Assembly (NCBI GenBank): GCA_002371265.1
Contig: DFGT01000010.1
Coordinates: forward strand, 1 to 64,000
Direction of reading: 5' to 3'
Source: Bacteroidales bacterium UBA3743
GTDB lineage: Bacteria > Bacteroidota > Bacteroidia > Bacteroidales > Paludibacteraceae
Length of the DNA: 64,000 nt
The position numbers were made by a program, and so were the translations under genes. A model generated the notes under the pieces. It saw only the letters and a list, made by a program, of their open reading frames with translations, had not been told where the DNA came from and did not search any database. Below are positions 18,056-27,233 of the stretch, piece after piece (position 1 is the first letter of the stretch; every line of letters begins with the position of its first letter).

Positions 18056-19060
18056 ATGAATCGATATATAATAACAATTTTGCTCGCCGCAATAGGATTT
18101 TTTTCATCTGCGGCGACAATAACTCAGACAACCTTAGATGGTTTGGGAATCAAAGATAGCCTGATTCTCAAATCGTTAGTGATGGATTCCGTCATTCCAT
18201 ACGATTCTACTCATGCCATCGTCGCAATCCCTGTCAAAGTGGATTCTGCTCGTAACGTCTACGATCTATACGTCGCTAAAGTAAAAAAAGCAGACGGTAG
18301 CATCGTATGCTACACAAAAGACGAAAGCAAGATTGATGTAGGAAGACGTAGGAAATACACATCTCAACGTTTTGACTTCGCTAATTTCAAGCTCAACGAC
18401 AAAGTGATGGCTTTCGGAATTCGTATGACAGATAGTGTCGGCACCGACGTCTACCTTTCTAAAAACGAATATATGACGCTTTACGCTCTAGACAACAACA
18501 AGATGCTGAAAGTGCTCGACAACCTTTTGATCTCAAGCGTGAACGACCAATGGAATCTGCAAAACTGCGAAGGCGACCACTTCACTGAAAACAAAATCAT
18601 CGTCATGAGCAGAAAGAAGAAAAAAGCTAACACCTATCGCGACCTTTTGGTAAAAAACCGTGTGGTGTCGGTGAAGAATTTCATCAAACACGCCAACGCA
18701 GACTCGACCAAAATCGATTCTACTGCCATTACTGATGCTCCGGCAACAGGACAAGAGGCTAAAATAGTGTCGAAAGCAGTCGTGAAATACAAGGATGGCG
18801 ATGTCGTGACACAAGGTAGCATGAACAACCTTTATATGCACGACAAAATGAACAACATCGATAGCGTCAACGTGGACTCTATCGCAAAAAAACTTGAGAC
18901 AGAAAAACAAACAAAAAACAGTCTTTCCGGAGAAGAACTAGATGATTATCTTCTTGAACATGTTGAAGAAGACGAAGACTGCGTTGAAACAACAACTATC
19001 GAATGGATGCATGAATATTATGTGTTCAAAAATGGAAACTATGTACTAACCGCTGAATAA
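18056..19060 (+). CDS. Secreted protein of unknown function, first gene of the clpS-clpA-aat operon
   Basis: A 334-residue exported protein with a signal peptide of about 20 residues (ITILLAAIGFFSSAA). I do not recognise a family. Features are an N-terminal beta-rich part (VIPYDSTHAIVAIPVKV ... YDLYVAKVKKADG), a basic patch (SRKKKKANTYRDLL), a Ser/Asp/Lys-rich region and an acidic stretch (LLEHVEEDEDC) before the end TIEWMHEYYVF. It sits 8 nt upstream of clpS in the same direction. Whether it has a real link to proteolysis or is only co-transcribed is unknown. Confidence 0.75.
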   Translation: MNRYIITILLAAIGFFSSAATITQTTLDGLGIKDSLILKSLVMDSVIPYDSTHAIVAIPVKVDSARNVYDLYVAKVKKADGSIVCYTKDESKIDVGRRRKYTSQRFDFANFKLNDKVMAFGIRMTDSVGTDVYLSKNEYMTLYALDNNKMLKVLDNLLISSVNDQWNLQNCEGDHFTENKIIVMSRKKKKANTYRDLLVKNRVVSVKNFIKHANADSTKIDSTAITDAPATGQEAKIVSKAVVKYKDGDVVTQGSMNNLYMHDKMNNIDSVNVDSIAKKLETEKQTKNSLSGEELDDYLLEHVEEDEDCVETTTIEWMHEYYVFKNGNYVLTAE

Positions 19061-19068
19061 TCAAAAAC

Positions 19069-19395
19069 GTGGCTACACTAGGAGAAAAAAAAGGAAAAAG
19101 TAAAGGTAAATCTCTTGGATTCGAAATTCCTGAGAATGATAAAGAAGAGATGGTCGACGTCGTTTTTTTCAACGATGACATCACCACAGTGGATTTTGTC
19201 ATTAAAGTGTTGATGACCGTATTCTTTTTGCCAAAAGAAAAGGCTGTAAAACTGACCTTCAAGGTAGACCAAGAAGGTTCCGCCGTGGCTGGAACATACA
19301 CCGTCGACATTGCAAAATCCAAAAAAGCTCTGGCCGACAGAATGGCAAGAGCCGAGAATTTTCCGTTGAAGATAGAACTATTCTCACACAACTGA
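19069..19395 (+). CDS. clpS: ClpS adaptor (N-degron recognition), GTG start
   Basis: ClpS delivers proteins with destabilising N-termini to ClpA-ClpP. The 108-residue product has the core VVFFNDDITTVDFVIKVL, which keeps the Asn-Asp pair that binds the N-terminal amino group. It also has GTYTVDIAKSK. At the position of the usual His (VHxxGxAxxG) it reads VDQEGSAVAG, so the third ligand-binding residue is Asp. The flexible basic N-terminus (GEKKGKSKGKS) is normal. The start is GTG at 19069, 8 nt after the preceding stop. clpA follows 35 nt later. Confidence 0.88.
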   Translation: MATLGEKKGKSKGKSLGFEIPENDKEEMVDVVFFNDDITTVDFVIKVLMTVFFLPKEKAVKLTFKVDQEGSAVAGTYTVDIAKSKKALADRMARAENFPLKIELFSHN

Positions 19396-19430
19396 TACTA
19401 CAACTATAACCATTTATTAGAAGCAGCAAA

Positions 19431-22040
19431 ATGCTAAATGTACGATTCGTAACGGAAATGCTTTGCAGAGCGCTATGCTTTGCACAAGAGTTCGCAACAC
19501 GTCACCGCCATCAATTTCTAATGCCTGAACATGTGATGCTTGCCCTCACTAGACAAGTGCCATTCTATCTGACATACGGAAAATATGGCGAGCAAAAAAT
19601 GCGTGAATATCTTAACAAATATGCGGAAACAGTGCCTGACTCTATCGACTATGCCGGCCCTATTCCGTCTTACAATCTTGAGTATGCTCTTGAATATGCA
19701 AAGGCTCTTGTCTATGAACTTGAGCAGAAAAATAATATCAGCGAGAGTGCTTTCAAACTGAATTTGAAGAATTACGCCAACGATAAAAAATACAAAAAGT
19801 TTGAGCAGACAAGCCTTGAAGACAACGAAGCCACCCTACTCGTCGTCGGGGTTCCGCATATTGTGATCGGACTTATAGAGGCTGGTTGTAAGCTTCCTCC
19901 AGACTTGGGAGAGAAGTCGGCAATCAACGTGCATAAACGTATGGCCATATTCTTCTTCCTCGACAAGTACTACAAATCGACTTACCAGGACGCATGTGAG
20001 CTTTCTGAATTCACATATCAGGATTTCCTTGAAGACAATGAGGTGTTTGACGCTCCATGTCCGTGGAAGACGGAAGACGAATCCGAAATCATCCCTGAAA
20101 ATATCCTCAACGATTTGGAACGCAGTCTGTGCAACTCATTCGAGAAATACCGTACAGAGGATGACTACGAGACAAAAAGCATTGCAAGCAACGACGGCAA
20201 AGTATATGAGCTCACGCCAGACAACATCGAAACCCTTATGAAAAATGGCAAGATTTTTATCGATGCCATTGAAGATATAAAAACTAAGAACAACAAGTCC
20301 GCCCCAGAGTCGGAATACATAACATGTCTGAACACACTGGTTGAAAAAAACAAGTTCAATCTGATAGGACGTGAAGATGAGCTGAACCGTGCGATGCAGA
20401 TCTTATGCCGTAAGGATAGGAACAATGTGATTTTCGTGGGTGAAAGCGGAGTCGGAAAAACTGCCATCATACATGGTCTTGTCACAGCCATCAACCACGG
20501 AGACGTGCCGGAACGTCTTAAAGACACCATGGTATACGAGCTTAACATCCCGTCGCTGATCGCCGGAAGCACTATGTACGGTGAGGTGGAAGGTAAAATG
20601 AAGGAGGTTCTCTCCATGCTTACCGACGACAAACGCAAAATCATCTGCGTCGACAACATCCACACAATGACCCCAGCAGAGTCCGACAAAAGTATGGGCA
20701 ACATGGTGTCGATTCTTTTGCAACACGTCGACAACTACAACATCCATATCATCGGCACTTCTTCCGCTCAGGAAATGGAAAAAGCATCTGTCGGCAACCG
20801 CCAGTTCCACTCTCACTTTGAAACGATAGAAGTAAACGAGCCAAACGATGACGAAAGCAGAAAAATCATAGAGGGCAGACTCGACGACTACGAGGAGTTC
20901 CACAATATTGAATACACTGAGGAGGCAATCAAATACGCGATCTTCGGTGCAAAAAAATATATCACAAACAGATTCATGCCGGAAAAGGCTCTGTCTCTTA
21001 TTGACGACGCGGGTGCTTGGAGAGAGCTTCATCCGTCGGAAGATAAGAAACAGATTGTCGACAAACCTGAGATTGCAGCCATGTTGGCTAAGATCTGCAA
21101 GATAGATTCCCTTGCCGACGACGATGACGACACCGCTAAACTGATGAACCTCAGCGAACGCATCAAAGACAAAATCTATGGTCAGGACAAAGCCATTGAA
21201 CTTTTGTCGGAGGCTGTGCTCACCGCTTCTGCCGGACTTGCCGACGACACCAAACCAATGGCGAACCTGCTGTTTGTCGGTCCAACAGGAGTCGGAAAAA
21301 CAGAGGTGGCTAAAGTGTTGGCCAAAGAGCTCAACATTCCACTGGTACGCTTCGACATGAGTGAATATTCGGAAGAGTACAAGACATCCAACCTTATCGG
21401 TTCTTCCCGTGGATATGTAGGATCAGAAGACGGTGGATTGCTAACAAACGCCATCCGCAAAACGCCACACTGTGTGCTGCTGATAGACGAGATTGAAAAA
21501 GCACATCCTAAAGTGTTCAATATTTTCTTGCAGGTGATGGACTACGCCACTTTGACCGACAGCCGTGGACAGAAAGCTGATTTCCGCCACGTCATCCTGA
21601 TCATGACATCTAACGCAGGAGTAGAAAACGCAAAACAGTCGACCGTCGGATTCGTGGAAAATTTGAATGAAGGAGACGCTATCATGAAAGGCGTAAACAA
21701 GGCATTCAAACCAGAATTTCTAAACCGTCTAACAGCTGTCAACCTGTTCAACGGCATGACAAGAGAGATGGCAAGCCTCATCCTAGACAAGAAGATCAGA
21801 GAATTGACAGACAAGTTGAAGGCTAAAGATGTCAACCTGACTCTTTCAGACTCGGCAAGAGAAATATTATTAAACAAGGGATTCTCAGTCAAGTTCGGCG
21901 GACGTGAGATCGACCGTGTCATCACAGCCGAATTGAAGCCACTGCTGACTCGCGAGCTTCTGTTCGGATGTCTGAAGAAAGGTGGAGACGCCGTAATCTC
22001 CGTCGACGCAGAGAAAAAAATTGTAATAGAGAAGAGATGA
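19431..22040 (+). CDS. clpA: ClpA AAA+ unfoldase with degenerate first ATPase domain
   Basis: Two-domain AAA+ unfoldase (869 residues; E. coli ClpA has 758). The N-domain is extended. D1 spans about 310-545, with Walker A GESGVGKT at 337-344. Its Walker B reads IICVDNIH, so the catalytic Glu is Asn409, and the usual RRF arginine-finger pair reads SHF at 461-463. D2 spans about 575-869, with Walker A GPTGVGKT (617-624), Walker B LLIDEIEKAHP (Glu687), pore loop GYVGSEDGG and an intact Arg finger in PEFLNRL. A VGF tripeptide at 739-741 is in the place of the IGL/F loop that docks on ClpP. It should work with ClpS, and D2 probably provides the power stroke. Its stop overlaps the aat start (ATGA). 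Confidence 0.9.
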   Translation: MLNVRFVTEMLCRALCFAQEFATRHRHQFLMPEHVMLALTRQVPFYLTYGKYGEQKMREYLNKYAETVPDSIDYAGPIPSYNLEYALEYAKALVYELEQKNNISESAFKLNLKNYANDKKYKKFEQTSLEDNEATLLVVGVPHIVIGLIEAGCKLPPDLGEKSAINVHKRMAIFFFLDKYYKSTYQDACELSEFTYQDFLEDNEVFDAPCPWKTEDESEIIPENILNDLERSLCNSFEKYRTEDDYETKSIASNDGKVYELTPDNIETLMKNGKIFIDAIEDIKTKNNKSAPESEYITCLNTLVEKNKFNLIGREDELNRAMQILCRKDRNNVIFVGESGVGKTAIIHGLVTAINHGDVPERLKDTMVYELNIPSLIAGSTMYGEVEGKMKEVLSMLTDDKRKIICVDNIHTMTPAESDKSMGNMVSILLQHVDNYNIHIIGTSSAQEMEKASVGNRQFHSHFETIEVNEPNDDESRKIIEGRLDDYEEFHNIEYTEEAIKYAIFGAKKYITNRFMPEKALSLIDDAGAWRELHPSEDKKQIVDKPEIAAMLAKICKIDSLADDDDDTAKLMNLSERIKDKIYGQDKAIELLSEAVLTASAGLADDTKPMANLLFVGPTGVGKTEVAKVLAKELNIPLVRFDMSEYSEEYKTSNLIGSSRGYVGSEDGGLLTNAIRKTPHCVLLIDEIEKAHPKVFNIFLQVMDYATLTDSRGQKADFRHVILIMTSNAGVENAKQSTVGFVENLNEGDAIMKGVNKAFKPEFLNRLTAVNLFNGMTREMASLILDKKIRELTDKLKAKDVNLTLSDSAREILLNKGFSVKFGGREIDRVITAELKPLLTRELLFGCLKKGGDAVISVDAEKKIVIEKR

Positions 22041-22759
22041 ATTCAGAAGTTGAGCAGGAATATTGGGTTTATCAGATAAAGGGGACTCCATATCAGGTGA
22101 TTCAACTGCCAGAAAACGCAACAGATTTTCCACATCCGTTCATCATTCCAGATGAGAACAGAAGTCCGGACGGGCTTTATGCAATAGGTGGAAATCTTAA
22201 CCCTGGATTTGTGCTGAGTGCGTACAGCCAGGGAGCGTTGCCTTGGACTGCCGTCGAAAACCTGAAATATGGGATCGACTGGTATTGCCCACTCGACCGA
22301 TTTGTGATATTTCCTGATGAGATACACATATCCCACTCCATGAAGTCGCTGCTCAACAAACATATATACACCGTCAGCAAAGACAAAGATTTTGATGCTG
22401 TCATCAAAAAATGCTCGGAATGTAATTCCAGAAATAAGCAGGACGGTGCTTGGCTCGGCAAAGAGATCATCAACACCTTCACTCGCCTCAACCAGCTTGG
22501 TTATGCCCACAGCTATGAGGTTTGGAATAAAGACGGAGAGCTTGTTGGCGGCCTGTATGGGTTGGAGATCAACAACTGTTTTTTAGGAGAAAGCATGTTT
22601 TCCATCGAGCCAAGCGGTTCTAAAATAGCGTTGATTCACATGTGTCAGCAAGAAAAAAAATACAAATTCATCGACTGCCAGTTTGAGACACCTCATCTGA
22701 AATCAATGGGAGGCAGACATATTGACATAGATGAATATCTGGAGATGATGTATGGGTAA
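22037..22759 (+). CDS. aat: Leucyl/phenylalanyl-tRNA-protein transferase
   Basis: It adds Leu or Phe from aminoacyl-tRNA to proteins with N-terminal Lys or Arg, creating N-degrons for ClpS. The 240-residue product starts at the ATG overlapping the clpA stop. Family motifs are DGLYAIGGNL, SAYSQGALPW, GWLGKEIIN-like AWLGKEIINTF, LGYAHSYEVW, GGLYGLEINN, FLGESMFS and DCQFETPHLKSMGG. It completes a clpS-clpA-aat N-degron operon. The N-terminus carries about 30 extra residues before PFIIPDE. Confidence 0.93.
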   Translation: MNSEVEQEYWVYQIKGTPYQVIQLPENATDFPHPFIIPDENRSPDGLYAIGGNLNPGFVLSAYSQGALPWTAVENLKYGIDWYCPLDRFVIFPDEIHISHSMKSLLNKHIYTVSKDKDFDAVIKKCSECNSRNKQDGAWLGKEIINTFTRLNQLGYAHSYEVWNKDGELVGGLYGLEINNCFLGESMFSIEPSGSKIALIHMCQQEKKYKFIDCQFETPHLKSMGGRHIDIDEYLEMMYG

Positions 22760-22773
22760 ATGAAAAAAGCTAA

Positions 22774-24492
22774 ATGAAACACGGAATTTGTATCATATTA
22801 TCAATATTACTGTCTCTTATCAGTGCGACGCTGATGAGCCAGAACTTCATTTATGTCAACCAAATAGGTTATCCAGCGACAGCCACCAAACAAGCTTTAG
22901 TCGCCAACATTACGGACAAGACCTTCTTCGTGAAAGACGCGGTGAGCCATAACGATGTGATGAAAGGCACCGTCTCCACGGGCAAATTTTGGAGAGAGAG
23001 CAACGAGACCATCTCCTGGGCAGATTTCACAACACTAAAAAAGCCAGGCAAATACTTCATTAAAATTGGCAATGACAAAAGCGAAACGTTTGAGATAAAA
23101 GACAACGGCAAGATATACGACGACCTGTTGACAGCGGCCGTAAAAGGTTTTTATTTCTGGCGCAGTGGCATGGACATTCTGCCCGAATACGCCAATTGGA
23201 AAGGGACAAACTATGCGAGAAAGGCAGGACATATCGACAGTGTCGTCTATCTTCACGCATCTCTGACATCCGCCAAACGTCCAGCCGACACTGAACTCAA
23301 CAGTCATGGAGGATGGTACGACGCAGGAGAGTATGCCAAATACACAACCAATGCGGCAATAACGGTGCACACATTGCTAACTTCTTATATTACAGAATAT
23401 AAGCAATACGACACTCTTAACTTCAACATTCCGGAAAGCAACAATTCTACGCCTGATATTCTTGACGAAGTCATGTATGAATTAAAATGGATGCTGACGA
23501 TGCAGGACCCGAATGACGGAGGTGTATACAACAAAGTGACACCACTGAGATTTCCGGGATTCGTCATGCCGGCCGACGATAAGGCAGACCGTTATATGAT
23601 CGGCAAGACCATAGACTGCGCATACAATTTTGCAGCGACTATGGCATTGGCATCTCGAGTGTATGCAGGAAACAAAGATTATCCAGATTTTTCCGAAAAA
23701 GCTAAAAAAGCAGCTCTTGACGCATTCAAATTCGCATCAAAACATTCAATATATCATCCATTTGTCAATCCACCCGACTGCAACACAGGCACATACGATT
23801 CTGAATCAGTGGACGATGAAAGATTCTGGGCTTCATGTGAACTTCTGATTCTTACTGGCGACAAGAAATATGCGGAAAACATAAACCTTTTCCAAATATT
23901 CAACGTCCCATATTGGGGCGACGTTGCGACGCTTGGTCTCATCTCTCTGATGCTCAACAGAGACGCCATCTCCAACGCACTGGATGTGAATGCGGTAGAA
24001 AAGAGATTCAAAGCTTTGGCAGACAACCTGTTGGCGATGTACAAATACCAGACCGGAAAAATACCGTTGAGAGAATTTGTGTGGGGAAGCAACGGTCAGA
24101 TCGCCAATAGCGGAATGATTCTAGCGTTGGGAAAGAGAGTGATGAAAGCAGACAAATATACAGAAGCCGCGCAATATTGCCTCGACTACATTCTTGGATG
24201 CAACAGCACAGGATATTGTTTCGTGACTGGATTCGGCAGTTTGTCGCCACACTTCATACACGACAGACGTTGCGCGACAGATGGAATTGAGAATCCTATC
24301 CCTGGATATATGGTAGGCGGGCCAAACGTGAAGCAGACGACAGACTGCGGAAGGTCAATGTACCCTACCAGCAGATTCGCAGCCAGAGCATATCTCGATG
24401 AAGAGTGCAGCTACTCCACAAATGAGCCTGCCATCAACTGGAACGCGCCACTGGTGTTCCTGACCGCTTTTATAAGGGGGGAATATAAATAA
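22774..24492 (+). CDS. Secreted GH9 cellulase
   Basis: Exported endoglucanase-type enzyme of 572 residues. A signal peptide (to about residue 22) precedes an N-terminal Ig-like CelD_N domain (FIYVNQIGYPATATKQALV, to about 105) and the alpha6/alpha6 GH9 domain. Catalytic residues are Asp183 in GGWYDAGEYAKY and the acid Glu in YSTNEPAINWNAPLVF near the C-terminus. The second aspartate of the canonical DAGD is Glu186 here. No CBM and no T9SS sorting domain are present, so it may be periplasmic. It begins 14 nt after aat and probably shares its transcript, which is an odd pairing. Confidence 0.9.
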   Translation: MKHGICIILSILLSLISATLMSQNFIYVNQIGYPATATKQALVANITDKTFFVKDAVSHNDVMKGTVSTGKFWRESNETISWADFTTLKKPGKYFIKIGNDKSETFEIKDNGKIYDDLLTAAVKGFYFWRSGMDILPEYANWKGTNYARKAGHIDSVVYLHASLTSAKRPADTELNSHGGWYDAGEYAKYTTNAAITVHTLLTSYITEYKQYDTLNFNIPESNNSTPDILDEVMYELKWMLTMQDPNDGGVYNKVTPLRFPGFVMPADDKADRYMIGKTIDCAYNFAATMALASRVYAGNKDYPDFSEKAKKAALDAFKFASKHSIYHPFVNPPDCNTGTYDSESVDDERFWASCELLILTGDKKYAENINLFQIFNVPYWGDVATLGLISLMLNRDAISNALDVNAVEKRFKALADNLLAMYKYQTGKIPLREFVWGSNGQIANSGMILALGKRVMKADKYTEAAQYCLDYILGCNSTGYCFVTGFGSLSPHFIHDRRCATDGIENPIPGYMVGGPNVKQTTDCGRSMYPTSRFAARAYLDEECSYSTNEPAINWNAPLVFLTAFIRGEYK

Positions 24493-24525
24493 ATTAGAAA
24501 TGATGAATGCGGAATGAAGAATTGA

Positions 24526-24567
24526 AAGCCGTTTCAGGATTGTATTCTCTGAAACGGCTTAGTTTTT
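24526..24567 (+). terminator. Terminator after the GH9 gene
   Basis: Perfect 12-bp stem AAGCCGTTTCAG/CTGAAACGGCTT with an 11-nt loop, followed by AGTTTTT. Confidence 0.85.
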
Positions 24568-24590
24568 AAAACATTTTTTATGTCTCGGCT

Positions 24591-26201
24591 TCACGACCGA
24601 TTCACTTTTCTTGCAAGATATTCAATACCATAAACCGGCCATATAGGCACTTTGCGGAAATTAGTACGTACAGCTGGGATGTCAAGGACAAAGAAGAGTA
24701 CAGTCATCGTTCCACTTATCCATATGACAATTCCATAAACTTGCTTGAGAGCAGTGTTGATCATACTCTGCACAAAATTTTCCATAAAATACGGGAAATC
24801 AAAATGAGTAGGATCTACGCGAGTCAAAGTCAACTGTTGTCCGTAACGTACAATATCATCATTCAAGAACTGTGAAAACATAGTGGTGTATATGCCATAT
24901 CCAGCAGCACCAGCGAGATACATGTGGAAAATATTGAAGATGAACAATCCCATGAAAAATTGTTCCAAATCAGGGATCGACTCATCTAACGACCACATCA
25001 ACGTGGCTGCCAAAATAGAGTATGCCACTCCACGACACATAATCGGCAAACGGAACTGTTCGATGTTGACTTGCATGTCGAGTGTGAAATACATAAGCAT
25101 AGCATATACCAATATGAATCCAAAACCTATTGCCAATAGTTTCCACACTTTCCATTTCAAGACCTTCAGCCACAACAAGTCGATAGCTACACCTACATAT
25201 ACTCCTGGCAGAGTCCATAAAAACAGTTCCTCTTTTGTGTGCTCTTCTAGTTTCAACACCTCGGAACAAAGAATTTCTTCCATAGTATGCTCACAACCTA
25301 AAAGAAACTCCGCGACTGTGACAACCGCCAATATAGGTATCACATTCCGTAAACGGAAAATCCGAAGATCAACATAAGGATTCTGGACTCGCAGCAGACG
25401 ATGCAAAATGACCCCAGAAAGGAAAATGGACACACCAACAAGAATACGCAAATTACGGTTGTCGAACCACATTTTGTAGTCGCCATAAACCATAATATAA
25501 GAAATAATCAACATCAAAAGACTAATCAGTAAGCCACTGCCATAGTCGATGCCCTTCAGACTAAGACGTTGCGGCATCGGACAAAAAGGCCGACACAAGA
25601 ACAACTGCACAGCAACAACAAGACACATAGTCCCGACTGTGAACACATGCATCATCTGCCATGAAAAATGGTATCCAAACCATGCAGCCAAGAAAGCACT
25701 TCCTTCAATAGCAGTAAGCAAAACAATATGAAGCACCGGGAAAAACACGGCAAAATCGCGTCGCGGTGTAATCCATAATTGTATGTTGCTCATATGTTCA
25801 AAAGTGCCCTGTATTTTAGCCATACCCTCTATGAAACAGACTACCAAAAGAAGTGGCATACAAGTGGAATGCATGGTGATAAGATTACACACTGCTATGA
25901 TAATTGCCGAGCCAATAAGCAACTGTTGATTCGTAAAACGGAATTTCATACGGAACAACATAGGAAAATAAATCGCCATTCCTGCCAAATTCGCATATAG
26001 CAGCATCAGCAAGTCTTCTATCATAAAGTTCGTTGAACCCTGAATGTCTTCTAGGGCACCCAAATACATGCCTCCAGAAAACTGAATACAGAAGACACAG
26101 ACTACATATATCCACGGCTGGATACGTCTTGGCACCCAATCACGAAACATAGGCATCATAAAACCCATGCCCGCAGGAGGTGGTGGTGGAAGAGGAAGCA
26201 T
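24591..26201 (-). CDS. MFS efflux transporter (EmrB/QacA-like, 14-TM type)
   Basis: Inner-membrane transporter of 536 residues with roughly 14 hydrophobic helices and a proline-rich start (MLPLPPPPPAG). Recognisable parts are RDWVPRRIQPWIYVVCVFCIQF, FVEGxxKI-like FIEGMAKIQGTFE and RVQNPYVDLRIFRLRN. It is the last gene of a tolC-hlyD-MFS operon, 11 nt after the HlyD frame, which is the standard layout of tripartite drug efflux in Bacteroidota. The substrate is unknown. Because the adaptor gene is frameshifted, this copy may lack a working partner. Confidence 0.82.
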   Translation of the reverse strand: MLPLPPPPPAGMGFMMPMFRDWVPRRIQPWIYVVCVFCIQFSGGMYLGALEDIQGSTNFMIEDLLMLLYANLAGMAIYFPMLFRMKFRFTNQQLLIGSAIIIAVCNLITMHSTCMPLLLVVCFIEGMAKIQGTFEHMSNIQLWITPRRDFAVFFPVLHIVLLTAIEGSAFLAAWFGYHFSWQMMHVFTVGTMCLVVAVQLFLCRPFCPMPQRLSLKGIDYGSGLLISLLMLIISYIMVYGDYKMWFDNRNLRILVGVSIFLSGVILHRLLRVQNPYVDLRIFRLRNVIPILAVVTVAEFLLGCEHTMEEILCSEVLKLEEHTKEELFLWTLPGVYVGVAIDLLWLKVLKWKVWKLLAIGFGFILVYAMLMYFTLDMQVNIEQFRLPIMCRGVAYSILAATLMWSLDESIPDLEQFFMGLFIFNIFHMYLAGAAGYGIYTTMFSQFLNDDIVRYGQQLTLTRVDPTHFDFPYFMENFVQSMINTALKQVYGIVIWISGTMTVLFFVLDIPAVRTNFRKVPIWPVYGIEYLARKVNRS

Positions 26202-26212
26202 AACCTTACAAA

Positions 26213-27233
26213 TTAATATATCACCTCACATTCCATATTATATCCTGCTCGCAACTTGGCAAGTGATTCTGGATCATTTCCTTCAAGCGAAATACGCACC
26301 GTCACACGCTGTTCCACCTTCACAAAATTTCCAGTCGCATTATCAATAGGAATCAATGAGAATGCGCTGCCTGTAGCGTCGCTCACTCGCTCCACCCTTC
26401 CCTTATACTCGACATCCGGAACAGCGTCTGCAGTCATTCTTACCTCATTTCCTTCTTTAATATTTGACAACTGGCTCTCTTTATAATTTGCCTCTACCCA
26501 AAGGCTGTTCCCGTCGACTATATTCACCATCGTCTGACCAGGCTGAACGAGCATTCCTTCCTGAATATCTTTTGTGCCGACCACTCCATCACAAGTAGCT
26601 ACAATATAACAATATGAAAGATTGAGACGTGCAAGAGCCACTGCCGCACGTGCAAGTTCCAACGTACAGTTGGCTGCCGACAAATGATGACCCTGCTCTG
26701 CTTTGACTCGCGATTGTGTGGTGTGCGAGCGAGACACTTGCTCATATCTTGCACATGGCCGCAAGATATGCTGTATGTACATTGTCATACTGCTGACGAG
26801 TCACAGCGTCATCCTTGAGCAATGCTTCAAAACGAAGATCTTCTTTTTTTGCATTCTCTAAATTCACTCGTGCTTCCTCAATACTGGCCTCTGTCACCTG
26901 CATACCAGCTTCAGTTGTGGCAATACTGCTTCCAGTTGCTTTTATTCCTTCCATGGCACGTGCTAAATCTGCTTCCGCCTGTGCCAGACGAAGACGGAAT
27001 TCCGCATCTTCTATAACCACAAGAGTGTCGCCTTTGCTAACTTTCTGAAACTCTTCAAACCGCACCTCTTTAATAAATCCCTGTACACGGGTGTTCTGAG
27101 GTGTGATATGCTGACGGACACGTGCATTGTCTGTGAATTCCACATTTCCAAAGTGACAAAAATTTAATATGACAATGAAAACACCGACAACAAGAAGAAT
27201 AACGACAACTGTGTTGTAAATATATTTTCTCAT
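26213..27233 (-). pseudogene. HlyD/EmrA membrane-fusion protein, frameshifted
   Basis: One adaptor gene is split by a +1 shift near 26751-26757. The first frame (27233 to about 26742) holds the membrane anchor (VVVILLVVGVFIVIL), VEFTDNARVRQHITPQNTRVQGFI and the coiled coil up to QQYDNVHTAYLAA, then stops. The second frame resumes with ARYEQVSRSHTTQSRVKA and continues through ATCDGVVGTKDIQEGMLVQPGQ and the beta-barrel to ECEVIY at 26213. Removing one T in GCCATGTGCAAG rejoins them. It is either a real inactivating mutation or a sequencing/assembly error. It starts inside the tolC stop (ATGA overlap). Confidence 0.8.

Noticed and set aside
26213..27233. Two separate HlyD-family genes
   Set aside because: Each frame holds half of one adaptor, and removing a single base joins them with the family's motifs in order.
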